DNA of 64,000 bases from an uncultured Crocinitomix sp. (lineage in GTDB: Bacteria > Bacteroidota > Bacteroidia > Flavobacteriales_D > Crocinitomicaceae), in NCBI GenBank assembly GCA_937136425.1, contig CAKZON010000086.1, forward strand, positions 1 through 64,000. Direction: 5' to 3'. This document shows, in pieces, positions 8,730 through 17,404 of the stretch. Within the stretch, counting starts at the first letter, position 1. Each line of letters begins with the position of its first letter. A program made the position numbers and the translations under genes. The notes below the pieces were generated by a model. The model had not been told where the DNA came from. It searched no databases and saw only the letters and a program-made list of their open reading frames with translations.

Positions 8730-9374
8730 ATGCGCAAGAATTATTTTTTTGAGATGATTAAGTCGCTACGCGAAAGTGAAGAGGTGGTGCTGTATCAAAA
8801 TATCTTAAAAATATCTGCCAAGGAAAAAGCCTTAGTTGTTGATTTTTTGAGAAAAGCTTATGAAGAGGAAGTGCATACATATCCACATTTAGCTCCAACA
8901 TTCGATTCGAAAGCTGCCTTATATGCTGCAGAGGTAGTTTATTTAACTGCTCAATTAATTTTGTATCGGAAAGATGGCATAGCAGATCTTGAGGCATTAT
9001 TCTCTCAGGAACAACTTGAGTTAACGGCATCCAATATTTTATCTGTAGATCTTTGTTTGAGGTTTGTTCCAGACATGCTAGTTGAATTAAAGATGATAGA
9101 TCCTGAGGATGGATTGATTCATGTTTTGGAAGAGCTTTTAAAAAAATGGCATTATTCTGCGGTTAATTATGAGCAAGAAGTAGAGACACTTAATTTTGAC
9201 ATTATCATAAACAATCCATGTTTGAAACAACTTTATCTTAATCGAATCGTTTTGAGAAAGAATAAAAAACTAGCTGGATTAAAACAATTTAATTCTGCTA
9301 TTCAAGGAAATCTAGGAATTCATACACAAGAATTTTGGTCAGATTTTAAATTAAATGAAGAAAATGAACAATAA
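8730..9374 (+). CDS. First gene of MoxR-vWA-bpX ternary system, all-alpha adaptor-like protein
   Basis: This 214-aa protein is predicted mostly helical, acidic and soluble, with no signal peptide. I recognise no catalytic motif. Its position fits one of the small bpX-type partners of the MoxR/vWA/beta-propeller ternary systems, which have several alternative adaptors. The stop codon overlaps the start of the MoxR gene by 20 nt, so the two are coupled. A second in-frame ATG at 8754 (MIKSLRESE) is an alternative start. Specific bpX subtype is not assigned. Confidence 0.6.
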   Translation: MRKNYFFEMIKSLRESEEVVLYQNILKISAKEKALVVDFLRKAYEEEVHTYPHLAPTFDSKAALYAAEVVYLTAQLILYRKDGIADLEALFSQEQLELTASNILSVDLCLRFVPDMLVELKMIDPEDGLIHVLEELLKKWHYSAVNYEQEVETLNFDIIINNPCLKQLYLNRIVLRKNKKLAGLKQFNSAIQGNLGIHTQEFWSDFKLNEENEQ

Positions 9375-10494
9375 TATAGATAAGCTAAACGAGGTACTGA
9401 ATTTTATCAAAGCTTCTTTTGTAGGGAAAGATGAAATTATAGACCTACTAGGAATCTCTTTAGTTGCGAGAGAAAATGCGTTTTTGTTGGGGCCTCCAGG
9501 AACTGCAAAAAGTGCAATTGTACGTGCATTATCAAATGCGATTGAGGAAGGGAAAAATTTTGAATATTTGTTAACGCGGTTTACCGAGCCAAACGAAATA
9601 TTTGGACCATTCGACATTCGAAAGTTGAAGGATGGAGAGTTAATGACCAATACAAATGGGATGCTACCAGAAGCATCTATGATTTTTTTGGATGAAATTT
9701 TTAATGCCAATAGTGCAATTTTGAATAGCTTATTGTTGGCACTGAATGAGAAAATTTTCCGAAGAGGTCAGGAAACACGAAAGATACCAGCATTAATGTT
9801 TGTGGGTGCAAGTAACGTCTTGCCAGAGGATGAATCATTAGATGCTTTATTGGATCGATTTTTAATTCGAGTGCGGTGTGATTATGTTAATCCTGATTTA
9901 TTGGAGCAAGTATTGCTTGCTGGAAGAAAACTGGAACTCACAACAACTGAACCGCCAAAAATAAAACCGAGTGAGATTATTCAACTACAAAATGAAGCTA
10001 AAAAAGTAGACCTATCTTCAGTCCGTGGTCCATTTGTGAATTTGGTGCATAGTTTAAGAAATACAGGAATTAATGTCTCTGACAGAAGGGCTGTTAAAAT
10101 TCAAAACCTATTAGCTGCTAGTGCTTTAATTTGCGGAAGAACGGAAGCTGTTTTATCAGATTTATGGGTGCTTAAATACATTTGGGATACTGAGGAGCAA
10201 ATCGAAATATTGTCAGGTTTAATTGATACAATTATAGACAAGGATGATTCAAATATGGCACATCCTCAGGCTAAATTCAATAAAATTCCAAATCCTGAAG
10301 AATTAATAAAAGAAGTTGAATTATTGACAAGTCAGTGGGAGGACGGTAACTTATCTTTCGAAGAGCAGAATGTCGTTAAAGATAAGCTGAGATACGTTCA
10401 AACGCGTTGTGGTTGGATTAGAAATGAAACGCATAAAGAACATTTGTTAACCGAAATTGAAGCGTTATGGCACAAGATGCTGCAAGCAGTGTAA
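9355..10494 (+). CDS. MoxR-family AAA+ ATPase
   Basis: This 379-aa protein is a complete MoxR/RavA-type AAA+ ATPase: Walker A GPPGTAKS (residues 46-53, Lys52), Walker B MIFLDEIF (Asp113, Glu114), sensor 1 GASN (Asn154) and an arginine finger in LLDRF (Arg168). MoxR proteins work as hexameric chaperone-like motors with vWA proteins as metal-dependent partners, and the vWA gene is two genes downstream. The start is either ATG 9355 or ATG 9364; both overlap the upstream gene. The downstream gene starts inside this one (28-nt overlap). The protein should be cytosolic. Confidence 0.92.
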   Translation: MKKMNNNIDKLNEVLNFIKASFVGKDEIIDLLGISLVARENAFLLGPPGTAKSAIVRALSNAIEEGKNFEYLLTRFTEPNEIFGPFDIRKLKDGELMTNTNGMLPEASMIFLDEIFNANSAILNSLLLALNEKIFRRGQETRKIPALMFVGASNVLPEDESLDALLDRFLIRVRCDYVNPDLLEQVLLAGRKLELTTTEPPKIKPSEIIQLQNEAKKVDLSSVRGPFVNLVHSLRNTGINVSDRRAVKIQNLLAASALICGRTEAVLSDLWVLKYIWDTEEQIEILSGLIDTIIDKDDSNMAHPQAKFNKIPNPEELIKEVELLTSQWEDGNLSFEEQNVVKDKLRYVQTRCGWIRNETHKEHLLTEIEALWHKMLQAV

Positions 10495-11225
10495 AATATT
10501 ATTTACGGGTTGAAAAGACGTATCAAAATGACCTTGCAGAATTAAGGGCTTGGGCGAATTTAAAAGTTGCATTTGAAGCGGATGAAATTTGGGTGACTAA
10601 TTTCACTTATGATCAAATTCATGCAGTAACAATTAAACAAATTCCATTTAAAACGTTGTACTATGCAAAGCAAGGAAAATTATTCTTGTTAAATAGTCGT
10701 TTACCAGAAACAATAGAACCGCAGTTTTTATGGACACCAATTGCCAGAGCAATGCCATTGACTTTGGGAGGTTATAATCATAATTATTTTGGGGTTAATG
10801 AATCTATTACAATCAAGTTGAAACCTGCAGATGATGAACGAAATTCGGCGGTAATATTAGCTACATTAAAAGATGTTAGCGCCTTCATCCAAAATGCTCC
10901 TGAATTTCGCCTGACCAATCTTAATTGGTGTTTGATCAATGAAAACAAAGCGTTGATAATTGGTAAACCTGTGTTGCCAATTAATGGAAAAGTCTTTTGG
11001 AGGTTGAATAGTATGTTTGTTCCTATTGGATTAGATTTTGAATTGTCAATTGCAGCAGATTTGATTGAAAGTAGAATCAATGAGGATACGTTATCCTATA
11101 TTTTATGGAACGAGGATGGGCAATATTCTCTCATACCAAAGGCTTCATTTAGTCAGTTGTCAATCAGTTCATTTCGCAAATCTGTGACAGCAAATGGACA
11201 AAAAGTATTGCTTGAAAGTGAATAA
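10467..11225 (+). CDS. bpX-type component of MoxR ternary system
   Basis: This 252-aa cytosolic protein starts inside the MoxR gene and ends inside the vWA gene, so it belongs to the same translational unit. The sequence is beta-rich near its start and has a segment (PINGKVFWRLNSMFVPIG, about residues 168-185) resembling the LPG..YWR.....P.G motif I associate with bpX domains of the MoxR-vWA-beta-propeller systems. No enzyme motif is visible. I infer it is a structural adaptor linking the ATPase to the vWA/propeller subunit; the subtype number is not certain. Confidence 0.6.
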   Translation: MAQDAASSVKYYLRVEKTYQNDLAELRAWANLKVAFEADEIWVTNFTYDQIHAVTIKQIPFKTLYYAKQGKLFLLNSRLPETIEPQFLWTPIARAMPLTLGGYNHNYFGVNESITIKLKPADDERNSAVILATLKDVSAFIQNAPEFRLTNLNWCLINENKALIIGKPVLPINGKVFWRLNSMFVPIGLDFELSIAADLIESRINEDTLSYILWNEDGQYSLIPKASFSQLSISSFRKSVTANGQKVLLESE

Positions 11226-13734
11226 TTATTTGAGCTTATATAAAGATTATTTTTGGCAATGGGAAGATGGTGCCCAGGTTATTGCTATTCCTGATGGACA
11301 CACAATTGTGTATCGCCAATTGGTTGCTGAGATTATTGAAGAATTAGCTCCTGATGGATTACCACCTTTTGGATCAATCATACTGGCACTAGCTGCTTTG
11401 CATCCGCAAGGCCAGCAAAATATCGATCAAATATTCGAAATCATAAACAAGATAGAAAATGTTGATGCTGGAAAATATTCGGATGAAGCGTTTGCTGTTT
11501 TAAAGTTGCTTAATTCAATGCCTACCAAGTATAAAACTGGCGATTTAAAAAAGTATGTGTTACGAGCTTTCTTCCGTAACAGCCATAATAAGTCTAGTAT
11601 AAAGAAAGGACTTCAAATAGCAGAAGACTTTAACAACTTTAATCATAATTACATACCGACTACTCCACATCAATCATCTGTTGATCGTGATTTTAGGGTG
11701 GTTGCACTATTAAATAGAGAGTTTGATTCAGTAGAATCCATCATTAATAAAATTAATGCATTACCTGATTTACAAGAGAATCTAATCCTTGAAAGTTCTG
11801 AGAAAGAGGGACCAAAAGATTTTATAGAGGAACTAATAATGAATCCAGGAACGCATAAAATTGGAGCCTTGGTTAAGGTGCTATGGTCTGGGTTAAATCT
11901 ACCTGTTAGAAGTAGTAAACCGAGTCAATTACCAATGGGCGGTGTTTCTGATTTAACAAACAAAGGTGAGTTGTCGCAGCTGTTAATTTCTGAATTTGCA
12001 AATGATGATTTAATCTTTTTATCTCGCCTTGCAAACAATGAAGCGCTCTACCTAAATAGAGAATCTCCTCCTGTAGATAACGATATGCGAAGGGTCGTTT
12101 TAATTGATGTATCTCTCAAAAATTGGGGAACACCTAAAACTATTGCATTTGCAACTATGTTGGCCATAGCTAAACATCCAAAAACAACGATTGATTGTGA
12201 TGTTTTTGTTGTTGGTAAATCTTTTCAAAAAGTCATCTACAACTCGGTTGAAGGAATAATGGCCGCGATTCAAATAGTTGATCCATCTATTGAAGCATCT
12301 AAAGGGCTTCAGCAATATTTTGAAACTTTTCCTCCGAATAATAACCAAGAGGTTTTTGTACTAACTGAGCGAACAACCAAGAATAATGCTAACATGTTAA
12401 GGCTCAAACATGAATTAGGAACTGAGATTAGTTATTGGATATATAATGATTCTGATGGACATATTGATGTTTATAAAAATCTGAAATCGAGTAGTAAACA
12501 TTTGCAACATTTGGAATTGCCTTTTGAAGATTTATGGAATAAAAAGCATGCTAAAAAGCTTTCCAATAACGAAAATCGGTCGAGCAAGGGGTACTTTCCA
12601 ATATTGTTTCGTGCAATTTCACGAAATAGAGCTATTGCAATTACAGATAAGATGGTTTTTATGTTGACGAAAGGGAAAGTGCTTTACCGTTTATCATCTT
12701 CAGAGCTAAAACATCACGAAAAGGGGTGGGAATTCATTATGAATGACTTGCCTTTTTATGATTTTCGCTTTAATGTCGGTTGTATGTCCAACGGCGAATA
12801 TTTATTAATCATGCATGATATAGGTTCAAAGCAAATTGTTCTTGTTAATTTGAACTCAAATAAGGTAATCCTCAGGAAGGATTTAAAGATTGAAATTAGG
12901 GCAACGGGGATATTTCATTTTTATAAGGACAAGTTTTTTCATGTTCATGATAACGGAACTATGACTATTGATGCGTCAGGAAAAATAGAAGAAAAATCGA
13001 ACGAAGTCTTCAATTTTGACAGTGAAAAGTTGAAAAAAGAGAAGGCTTTGATTGATTATCATTCAAAGCATAAGAATAGACATAACATTTTACGTAAAAT
13101 CAATCAAATTGGAATTAGTGATAAAGGCTATTTGATGTGCAATACAAGTCAGCTTTCAGTGGCTTTTGGAGGACATTTAAAATTAGAAACTCGAAAAGGT
13201 TCTATGATGAAAATAAGAGCTCAATCGACTGAAAACGGTGTTTTTAGATTTGAAGATGGAAGTGAGGTTCGCAATACTTTTCAAGGTATGATAATATTGA
13301 CGAGTAGTAGTCAACACATCCCTCCAATTTATGTCCCAACAGTTTTAAATGCGGCTTTGGCAGCTGCAACACATCAAGAGTTTTCTGGAAATCGGTTTTA
13401 CTATAATGAACCTTTATATGATGTTGTTATTGACGAGGAGGTGAAATCTAAACTTGCAGTAATTAAAATATTAAGAGTCGAAACAGCTCTTGGATTGGAG
13501 CAATTGAACGTATTGACGGATCTACCTTCGTTTCGAGTCCCTTATCTGTTCAACAACGAGAAATCGAAGAAAGTAATTGAGGAACTTGTAATGATTGGGT
13601 GTAAAGCGCATAGGTCATCACTTACAACTGGGTTTGATAAGAATTTAGATATCATTTCTATTGAGAGGTTTTATGAAACACATATTGAGGCTTTTCTTGA
13701 TGAAATAAAAACGTACTATGGAACTAAAGCTTAA
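11218..13734 (+). CDS. vWA plus beta-propeller protein of MoxR ternary system
   Basis: I choose the GTG at 11218, which overlaps the upstream stop by 8 nt and leaves 838 aa; an ATG at 11194 would overlap by 32 nt. Domains in order: an N-terminal helical/bpX region (1-280); a vWA-like domain opening with VVLIDVSLKNWG (Asp near 297); and from about 460 a region of repeated four-strand blades that end in hydrophobic-Gly-Asp turns, read as a beta-propeller. The vWA metal site is degenerate: canonical DxSxS reads DVSLK. The C-terminal 120 residues are mixed alpha/beta. The protein is cytosolic and is the likely partner of the MoxR ATPase. A 17-nt overlap leads into the next gene. Confidence 0.72.
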   Translation: MNNYLSLYKDYFWQWEDGAQVIAIPDGHTIVYRQLVAEIIEELAPDGLPPFGSIILALAALHPQGQQNIDQIFEIINKIENVDAGKYSDEAFAVLKLLNSMPTKYKTGDLKKYVLRAFFRNSHNKSSIKKGLQIAEDFNNFNHNYIPTTPHQSSVDRDFRVVALLNREFDSVESIINKINALPDLQENLILESSEKEGPKDFIEELIMNPGTHKIGALVKVLWSGLNLPVRSSKPSQLPMGGVSDLTNKGELSQLLISEFANDDLIFLSRLANNEALYLNRESPPVDNDMRRVVLIDVSLKNWGTPKTIAFATMLAIAKHPKTTIDCDVFVVGKSFQKVIYNSVEGIMAAIQIVDPSIEASKGLQQYFETFPPNNNQEVFVLTERTTKNNANMLRLKHELGTEISYWIYNDSDGHIDVYKNLKSSSKHLQHLELPFEDLWNKKHAKKLSNNENRSSKGYFPILFRAISRNRAIAITDKMVFMLTKGKVLYRLSSSELKHHEKGWEFIMNDLPFYDFRFNVGCMSNGEYLLIMHDIGSKQIVLVNLNSNKVILRKDLKIEIRATGIFHFYKDKFFHVHDNGTMTIDASGKIEEKSNEVFNFDSEKLKKEKALIDYHSKHKNRHNILRKINQIGISDKGYLMCNTSQLSVAFGGHLKLETRKGSMMKIRAQSTENGVFRFEDGSEVRNTFQGMIILTSSSQHIPPIYVPTVLNAALAAATHQEFSGNRFYYNEPLYDVVIDEEVKSKLAVIKILRVETALGLEQLNVLTDLPSFRVPYLFNNEKSKKVIEELVMIGCKAHRSSLTTGFDKNLDIISIERFYETHIEAFLDEIKTYYGTKA

Positions 13735-15484
13735 TATATCTAAACATAGCGAATTTCCTATTGGTGGCTTTTTAATCTCAGGTAGCAATCCAAAAACATG
13801 GTTATTGGAACTTCAGGCGCTAAATTTTAGTTTGAATCAAGTAAAGATTTACCCAGTTCCCGGTAACGTTCCAAATGTTTTGTGGGGATGTTTTGTGCTT
13901 TCGATTAACAATTTAAACATAAAGGATGTTGGTAAAAATGAAGGTTGTCAGCGCGTATTTCCCAATCTTTATATTCCAGAAAAAGCAAAATTAGTTCCAC
14001 AGGTGTTGGCGAGTGATTATGAGCGCCATTTTCAAGAAAAAATGCATCTTTTCCATCCAGATTTCGGATTGGTTGAATTAAGTGATGATTTTAAGTTAGC
14101 AGAACTATTAGAAATACCATCCGAGCAATTTGTTTATACTTTTAAACCAGCCAAAAGTGTTTTTATTCCTACAAAAATTGATCGATTTGAAATCCGAAAG
14201 GTTGAAGATGAGGATCCTTTAAAAAAACTGGAAGACAAAGTTGTACCTCATCCAGAAAAATTGGACGACAAACCGCTTAGCTTAAAGGAGAAGGCAAAAT
14301 TAAAACTTTATAGTAAACTCTTTAATCGAAAGAAAAATAAAGAAGGAAAAGAAGAATTAGAACCAAATGGTTTACTGAAAGGAATTAATAAATTGAAGGG
14401 GGTTTTTGGAGCGAAAGGAGAGTCTGAAGGGATGAAACGTGACTTAGAAAATTTGGAAGAGAGAAATAAAGAACAGGTTGACCGATTAATGGATATGTTA
14501 AAAAACAATCCAGACGAGGGGTTGAAATATGCCGTTCCTTTAGATCAAAATGGATCCAACCGTGGAACCAATGATGGCCTAATAGATATCTCAAAACGTT
14601 GGGGTGGATTATCTCTTTTTGGAGGAATGATAGGGGGACTTTTTGGAGGTTTAGGAGGCATGAGTGGAGGTGGTAATCAACCTGGTGGTGGATCGGTAGA
14701 TATTGGAGATGGTTTTCAACGTTTATCAGACCAATATTATAAAACTGCAACAGAACTTTTAGCTAAAAAGGAGTATGAAAAAGCAGCATTTGTTTATTTA
14801 AAACTGCTAAAAAGATATGATTTGGCTGGAGGAGCGCTAGAGGATGGAGGTTTATATCATGAGGCGGCCCAGGTGTATTTGAAATACATGAACGATAAAA
14901 CACGTGCGGCGAAGGCGTTTGAAAAAGGGAAAATGATTACTGAAGCCATTGAGTTGTATGAAGAATTAAAAAACCATGAAAAAGTAGGTGATTTATATGT
15001 TAGCTTGAATAAGCGAGCATTAGCAAACGAGGCTTATCAAAGAAAGATAGACGTTTTCTTGTCTGGATTTTCATACTTTAAGGCTGCTGAAATATATCGC
15101 AATAAAATGCTACTGACAGATGAAGCCCAGTTAATATTAATGCGCGGGTGGGATGAAGGAAGACAAGGCTATGATTGTTTAACTACTTTTTTAGCAAATT
15201 ATCCTGAGAAAAATAGAATTTCAAAAATTAATGAGATTCGTCAAGAGAAAGTTGACCGAACGAATCGAGAAGAGTTTTTACGTGTCATTCATCATGAGTT
15301 TAAAAAAGATGGGCAAAAAGAGCAAGAAGAACTCCGTGAAATGGCATACAGTTTAGTGGCGGAACATGTGACAAACAATCCCTATATCGTAGAAGAGTTG
15401 CGCAAGTTCAATCTTAAAGATAAAGAGATTATAAAAGATACAACCCGTTTTAAAATTTTGAGAGGTAAAAGTAAAAGGAATTAA
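13718..15484 (+). CDS. bpX domain, Gly-rich segment and TPR-like solenoid protein
   Basis: This 588-aa last gene of the operon has four parts. Residues 1-150 form a bpX-like domain (PIGGFLISGSNPKTWLLEL, LWGCFV). Residues 170-270 are charged and Lys/Glu-rich, partly coiled coil. Residues about 288-325 form a Gly-rich hydrophobic stretch (GGMIGGLFGGLGGMSGGG) that could insert in or touch a membrane. Residues 330-470 are helical TPR-like repeats (YYKTATELLAKKEYEKAAF, YLKYMNDKTRAAKAFEKG, AIELYEELKNHEKVGDLY). No signal peptide is present. It may be the effector-facing or membrane-facing scaffold of the ternary system. Confidence 0.65.
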   Translation: MELKLNISKHSEFPIGGFLISGSNPKTWLLELQALNFSLNQVKIYPVPGNVPNVLWGCFVLSINNLNIKDVGKNEGCQRVFPNLYIPEKAKLVPQVLASDYERHFQEKMHLFHPDFGLVELSDDFKLAELLEIPSEQFVYTFKPAKSVFIPTKIDRFEIRKVEDEDPLKKLEDKVVPHPEKLDDKPLSLKEKAKLKLYSKLFNRKKNKEGKEELEPNGLLKGINKLKGVFGAKGESEGMKRDLENLEERNKEQVDRLMDMLKNNPDEGLKYAVPLDQNGSNRGTNDGLIDISKRWGGLSLFGGMIGGLFGGLGGMSGGGNQPGGGSVDIGDGFQRLSDQYYKTATELLAKKEYEKAAFVYLKLLKRYDLAGGALEDGGLYHEAAQVYLKYMNDKTRAAKAFEKGKMITEAIELYEELKNHEKVGDLYVSLNKRALANEAYQRKIDVFLSGFSYFKAAEIYRNKMLLTDEAQLILMRGWDEGRQGYDCLTTFLANYPEKNRISKINEIRQEKVDRTNREEFLRVIHHEFKKDGQKEQEELREMAYSLVAEHVTNNPYIVEELRKFNLKDKEIIKDTTRFKILRGKSKRN

Positions 15485-15602
15485 TGTTTACAACTATTAA
15501 ATAGAGTTGTAAGAGACTTTGTTGAAGGAAAATTATAGAAATATTCTTTTTTTCAACTATATCGATTAGTTTTGAGAACCTCAAAAAACAAGGACAACTT
15601 AA

Positions 15603-17318
15603 ATGAAAAAATACATTCCTATTTTAGATTGGTTACCCAATTATAAAAAAAAGAATCTTTCTGGTGATTTAAGTGCCGGCATAACTGTTGGAGTAATGCT
15701 AATTCCGCAAGGAATGGCTTATGCTATGTTGGCAGGCTTAAAACCAATTTATGGTTTGTATGCAGCAACAGTTCCTCTAATTTTATATGCCATTTTAGGT
15801 ACTTCAAGACAGTTGGCAGTGGGTCCTGTTGCGGTGGTGTCTTTATTAATTGCGAGTGGGGTTGGAGCGTTGGCTGAAATAGGTTCCGATAACTTCTTAG
15901 GAATGGCGATATTGCTCTCGTTAATGATTGGTGTTTTCCAGTTGTTGATGGGGATTTTTAAGGTGGGCTTCATTGTCAATTTTTTGTCTCATCCTGTGCT
16001 GTCTGGATTTATTTCTGCAGCGGCAGTTTACATTGCATTTAGTCAAGTAAAACATATCTTAGGAATTAGTATTCCGCGAGGGAAAGTGCACGAAACCGTG
16101 CATAATATTTATTTGAAATTTGGAGAAATAAATAAATATACCTTGGCTGTAGGGCTTGGGGGCATAGCTACAATCATTATTCTGAAAAAAATAAATAAGC
16201 GAATACCTTTTCCATTAATCGTGGTTCTGTTAGGGATGGGAATAGGCTATTTAATAGGATTGGATGCCGCACCCTATAATGTCTCTATAGTGGGCGCAGT
16301 GCCAGATGGCTTGCCTGCTTTTACGGTGCCAACAATAAGTTATGAAGCCGTAACAAGCTTAATCCCAATTGCACTAACAATTGCACTAATTGGCTTTACA
16401 GAGTCTATTGCAGTGGCCAAATCAATTCAAAAAAAGCACAAAAATTATGAAATTGATGCCAGTCAAGAATTACTTGCTCTTGGTATTGCAAATATTGGAG
16501 CGTCTTTCTTTCAGGCTTTTCCTACTATGGGCGGATTTGCTCGTAGCGCGGTTAACGATCAGTCAGGAGCTAAAACGAACTTAGCTGGAATCATTAGCGC
16601 AACCGTAGTTATTTTAACCTTGCTTTTTTTAACGCCTTATTTTTATTATTTGCCTAATGCAATTTTGGCATCAATTATTATTGTAGCCGTTTTTGGTTTG
16701 ATTGATTTTAAGGAAGCTAAACATCTTTGGAAAACAGACCGTAAAGACTTTGCAATGTTTATGATAACTGCAATTGCAACTTTAACACTCGGTGTTGAAC
16801 AAGGCATTATTGTAGGAGTTGGTGTTTCAATTGTAGGATTACTCATTCGTGTTTCATACCCGCATATCGCAGAGCTTGGTTTGGATGAAAAAAGTAGAAA
16901 ATATTTGAATGTTGAGCGTTTTGAACACATTAATCCTGATGATGAAGTATTAATAGTTCGGTTAGATGCTCAATTGTTTTTTGCTAATACGCGTTATTTT
17001 CAAGATAGATTGAAGCGTCTAGAAGAAAAAAGAGAAGGTTTAAAAGCGGTGATTTTAGATGCACGCGGAATTAACGGGATGGATTCTACAGCCGTGCACG
17101 CTATCTTAGATCTAGTTGCAGATTACAAAAAACGAAATGTTCGGTTCTTAATGTCAAATGTAAAAGGACCGGTTAGAGACACAATTCGGCGAACAAAATT
17201 GCGCGGTGAAATTGGGCCTGATAACTTTTTTCTTTCAATTGAAGATGCGCTTCAATATCTTGAGACAAATACGAAAAAAGAATATCAGGACATAACGTTA
17301 CAATCAAACGAAGATTAA
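15603..17318 (+). CDS. SulP/SLC26 anion transporter with STAS domain
   Basis: This 571-aa protein has a polytopic membrane region (about residues 20-430) starting DWLPNYKKKNLSGDLSAGITVGVMLIPQGMAYAMLAG, written here in part as GVMLIPQGMAYAMLAG, the SulP signature. A cytosolic STAS domain follows from about residue 450 (VLIVRLDAQLFFANTRYF, then DARGINGMDSTAVH). Family members carry sulfate, bicarbonate or other anions with proton or sodium coupling; the substrate here is not evident. Gene length is typical. A weak inverted repeat TTACAACT...AGTTGTAA (15488-15512) lies in the preceding gap, after the bpX operon. Confidence 0.9.
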   Translation: MKKYIPILDWLPNYKKKNLSGDLSAGITVGVMLIPQGMAYAMLAGLKPIYGLYAATVPLILYAILGTSRQLAVGPVAVVSLLIASGVGALAEIGSDNFLGMAILLSLMIGVFQLLMGIFKVGFIVNFLSHPVLSGFISAAAVYIAFSQVKHILGISIPRGKVHETVHNIYLKFGEINKYTLAVGLGGIATIIILKKINKRIPFPLIVVLLGMGIGYLIGLDAAPYNVSIVGAVPDGLPAFTVPTISYEAVTSLIPIALTIALIGFTESIAVAKSIQKKHKNYEIDASQELLALGIANIGASFFQAFPTMGGFARSAVNDQSGAKTNLAGIISATVVILTLLFLTPYFYYLPNAILASIIIVAVFGLIDFKEAKHLWKTDRKDFAMFMITAIATLTLGVEQGIIVGVGVSIVGLLIRVSYPHIAELGLDEKSRKYLNVERFEHINPDDEVLIVRLDAQLFFANTRYFQDRLKRLEEKREGLKAVILDARGINGMDSTAVHAILDLVADYKKRNVRFLMSNVKGPVRDTIRRTKLRGEIGPDNFFLSIEDALQYLETNTKKEYQDITLQSNED

Positions 17319-17404
17319 CTAAATACATAATATTTAAGGTTGTATTGAATTCTACAAGCTTAAATCACTAATTTTAAGAACCCAAATCAAGAGAATTAAT
17401 AAGT

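Noticed and set aside
9351-9710. 119-codon minus-strand ORF over the MoxR gene
   Set aside because: It is antisense to Walker A/B coding sequence and has low-complexity composition from the reversed frame.
15488-15512. Inverted repeat TTACAACT...AGTTGTAA as terminator of the bpX operon
   Set aside because: The arms are short and AT-rich and no T-run follows, so I do not call it a terminator.
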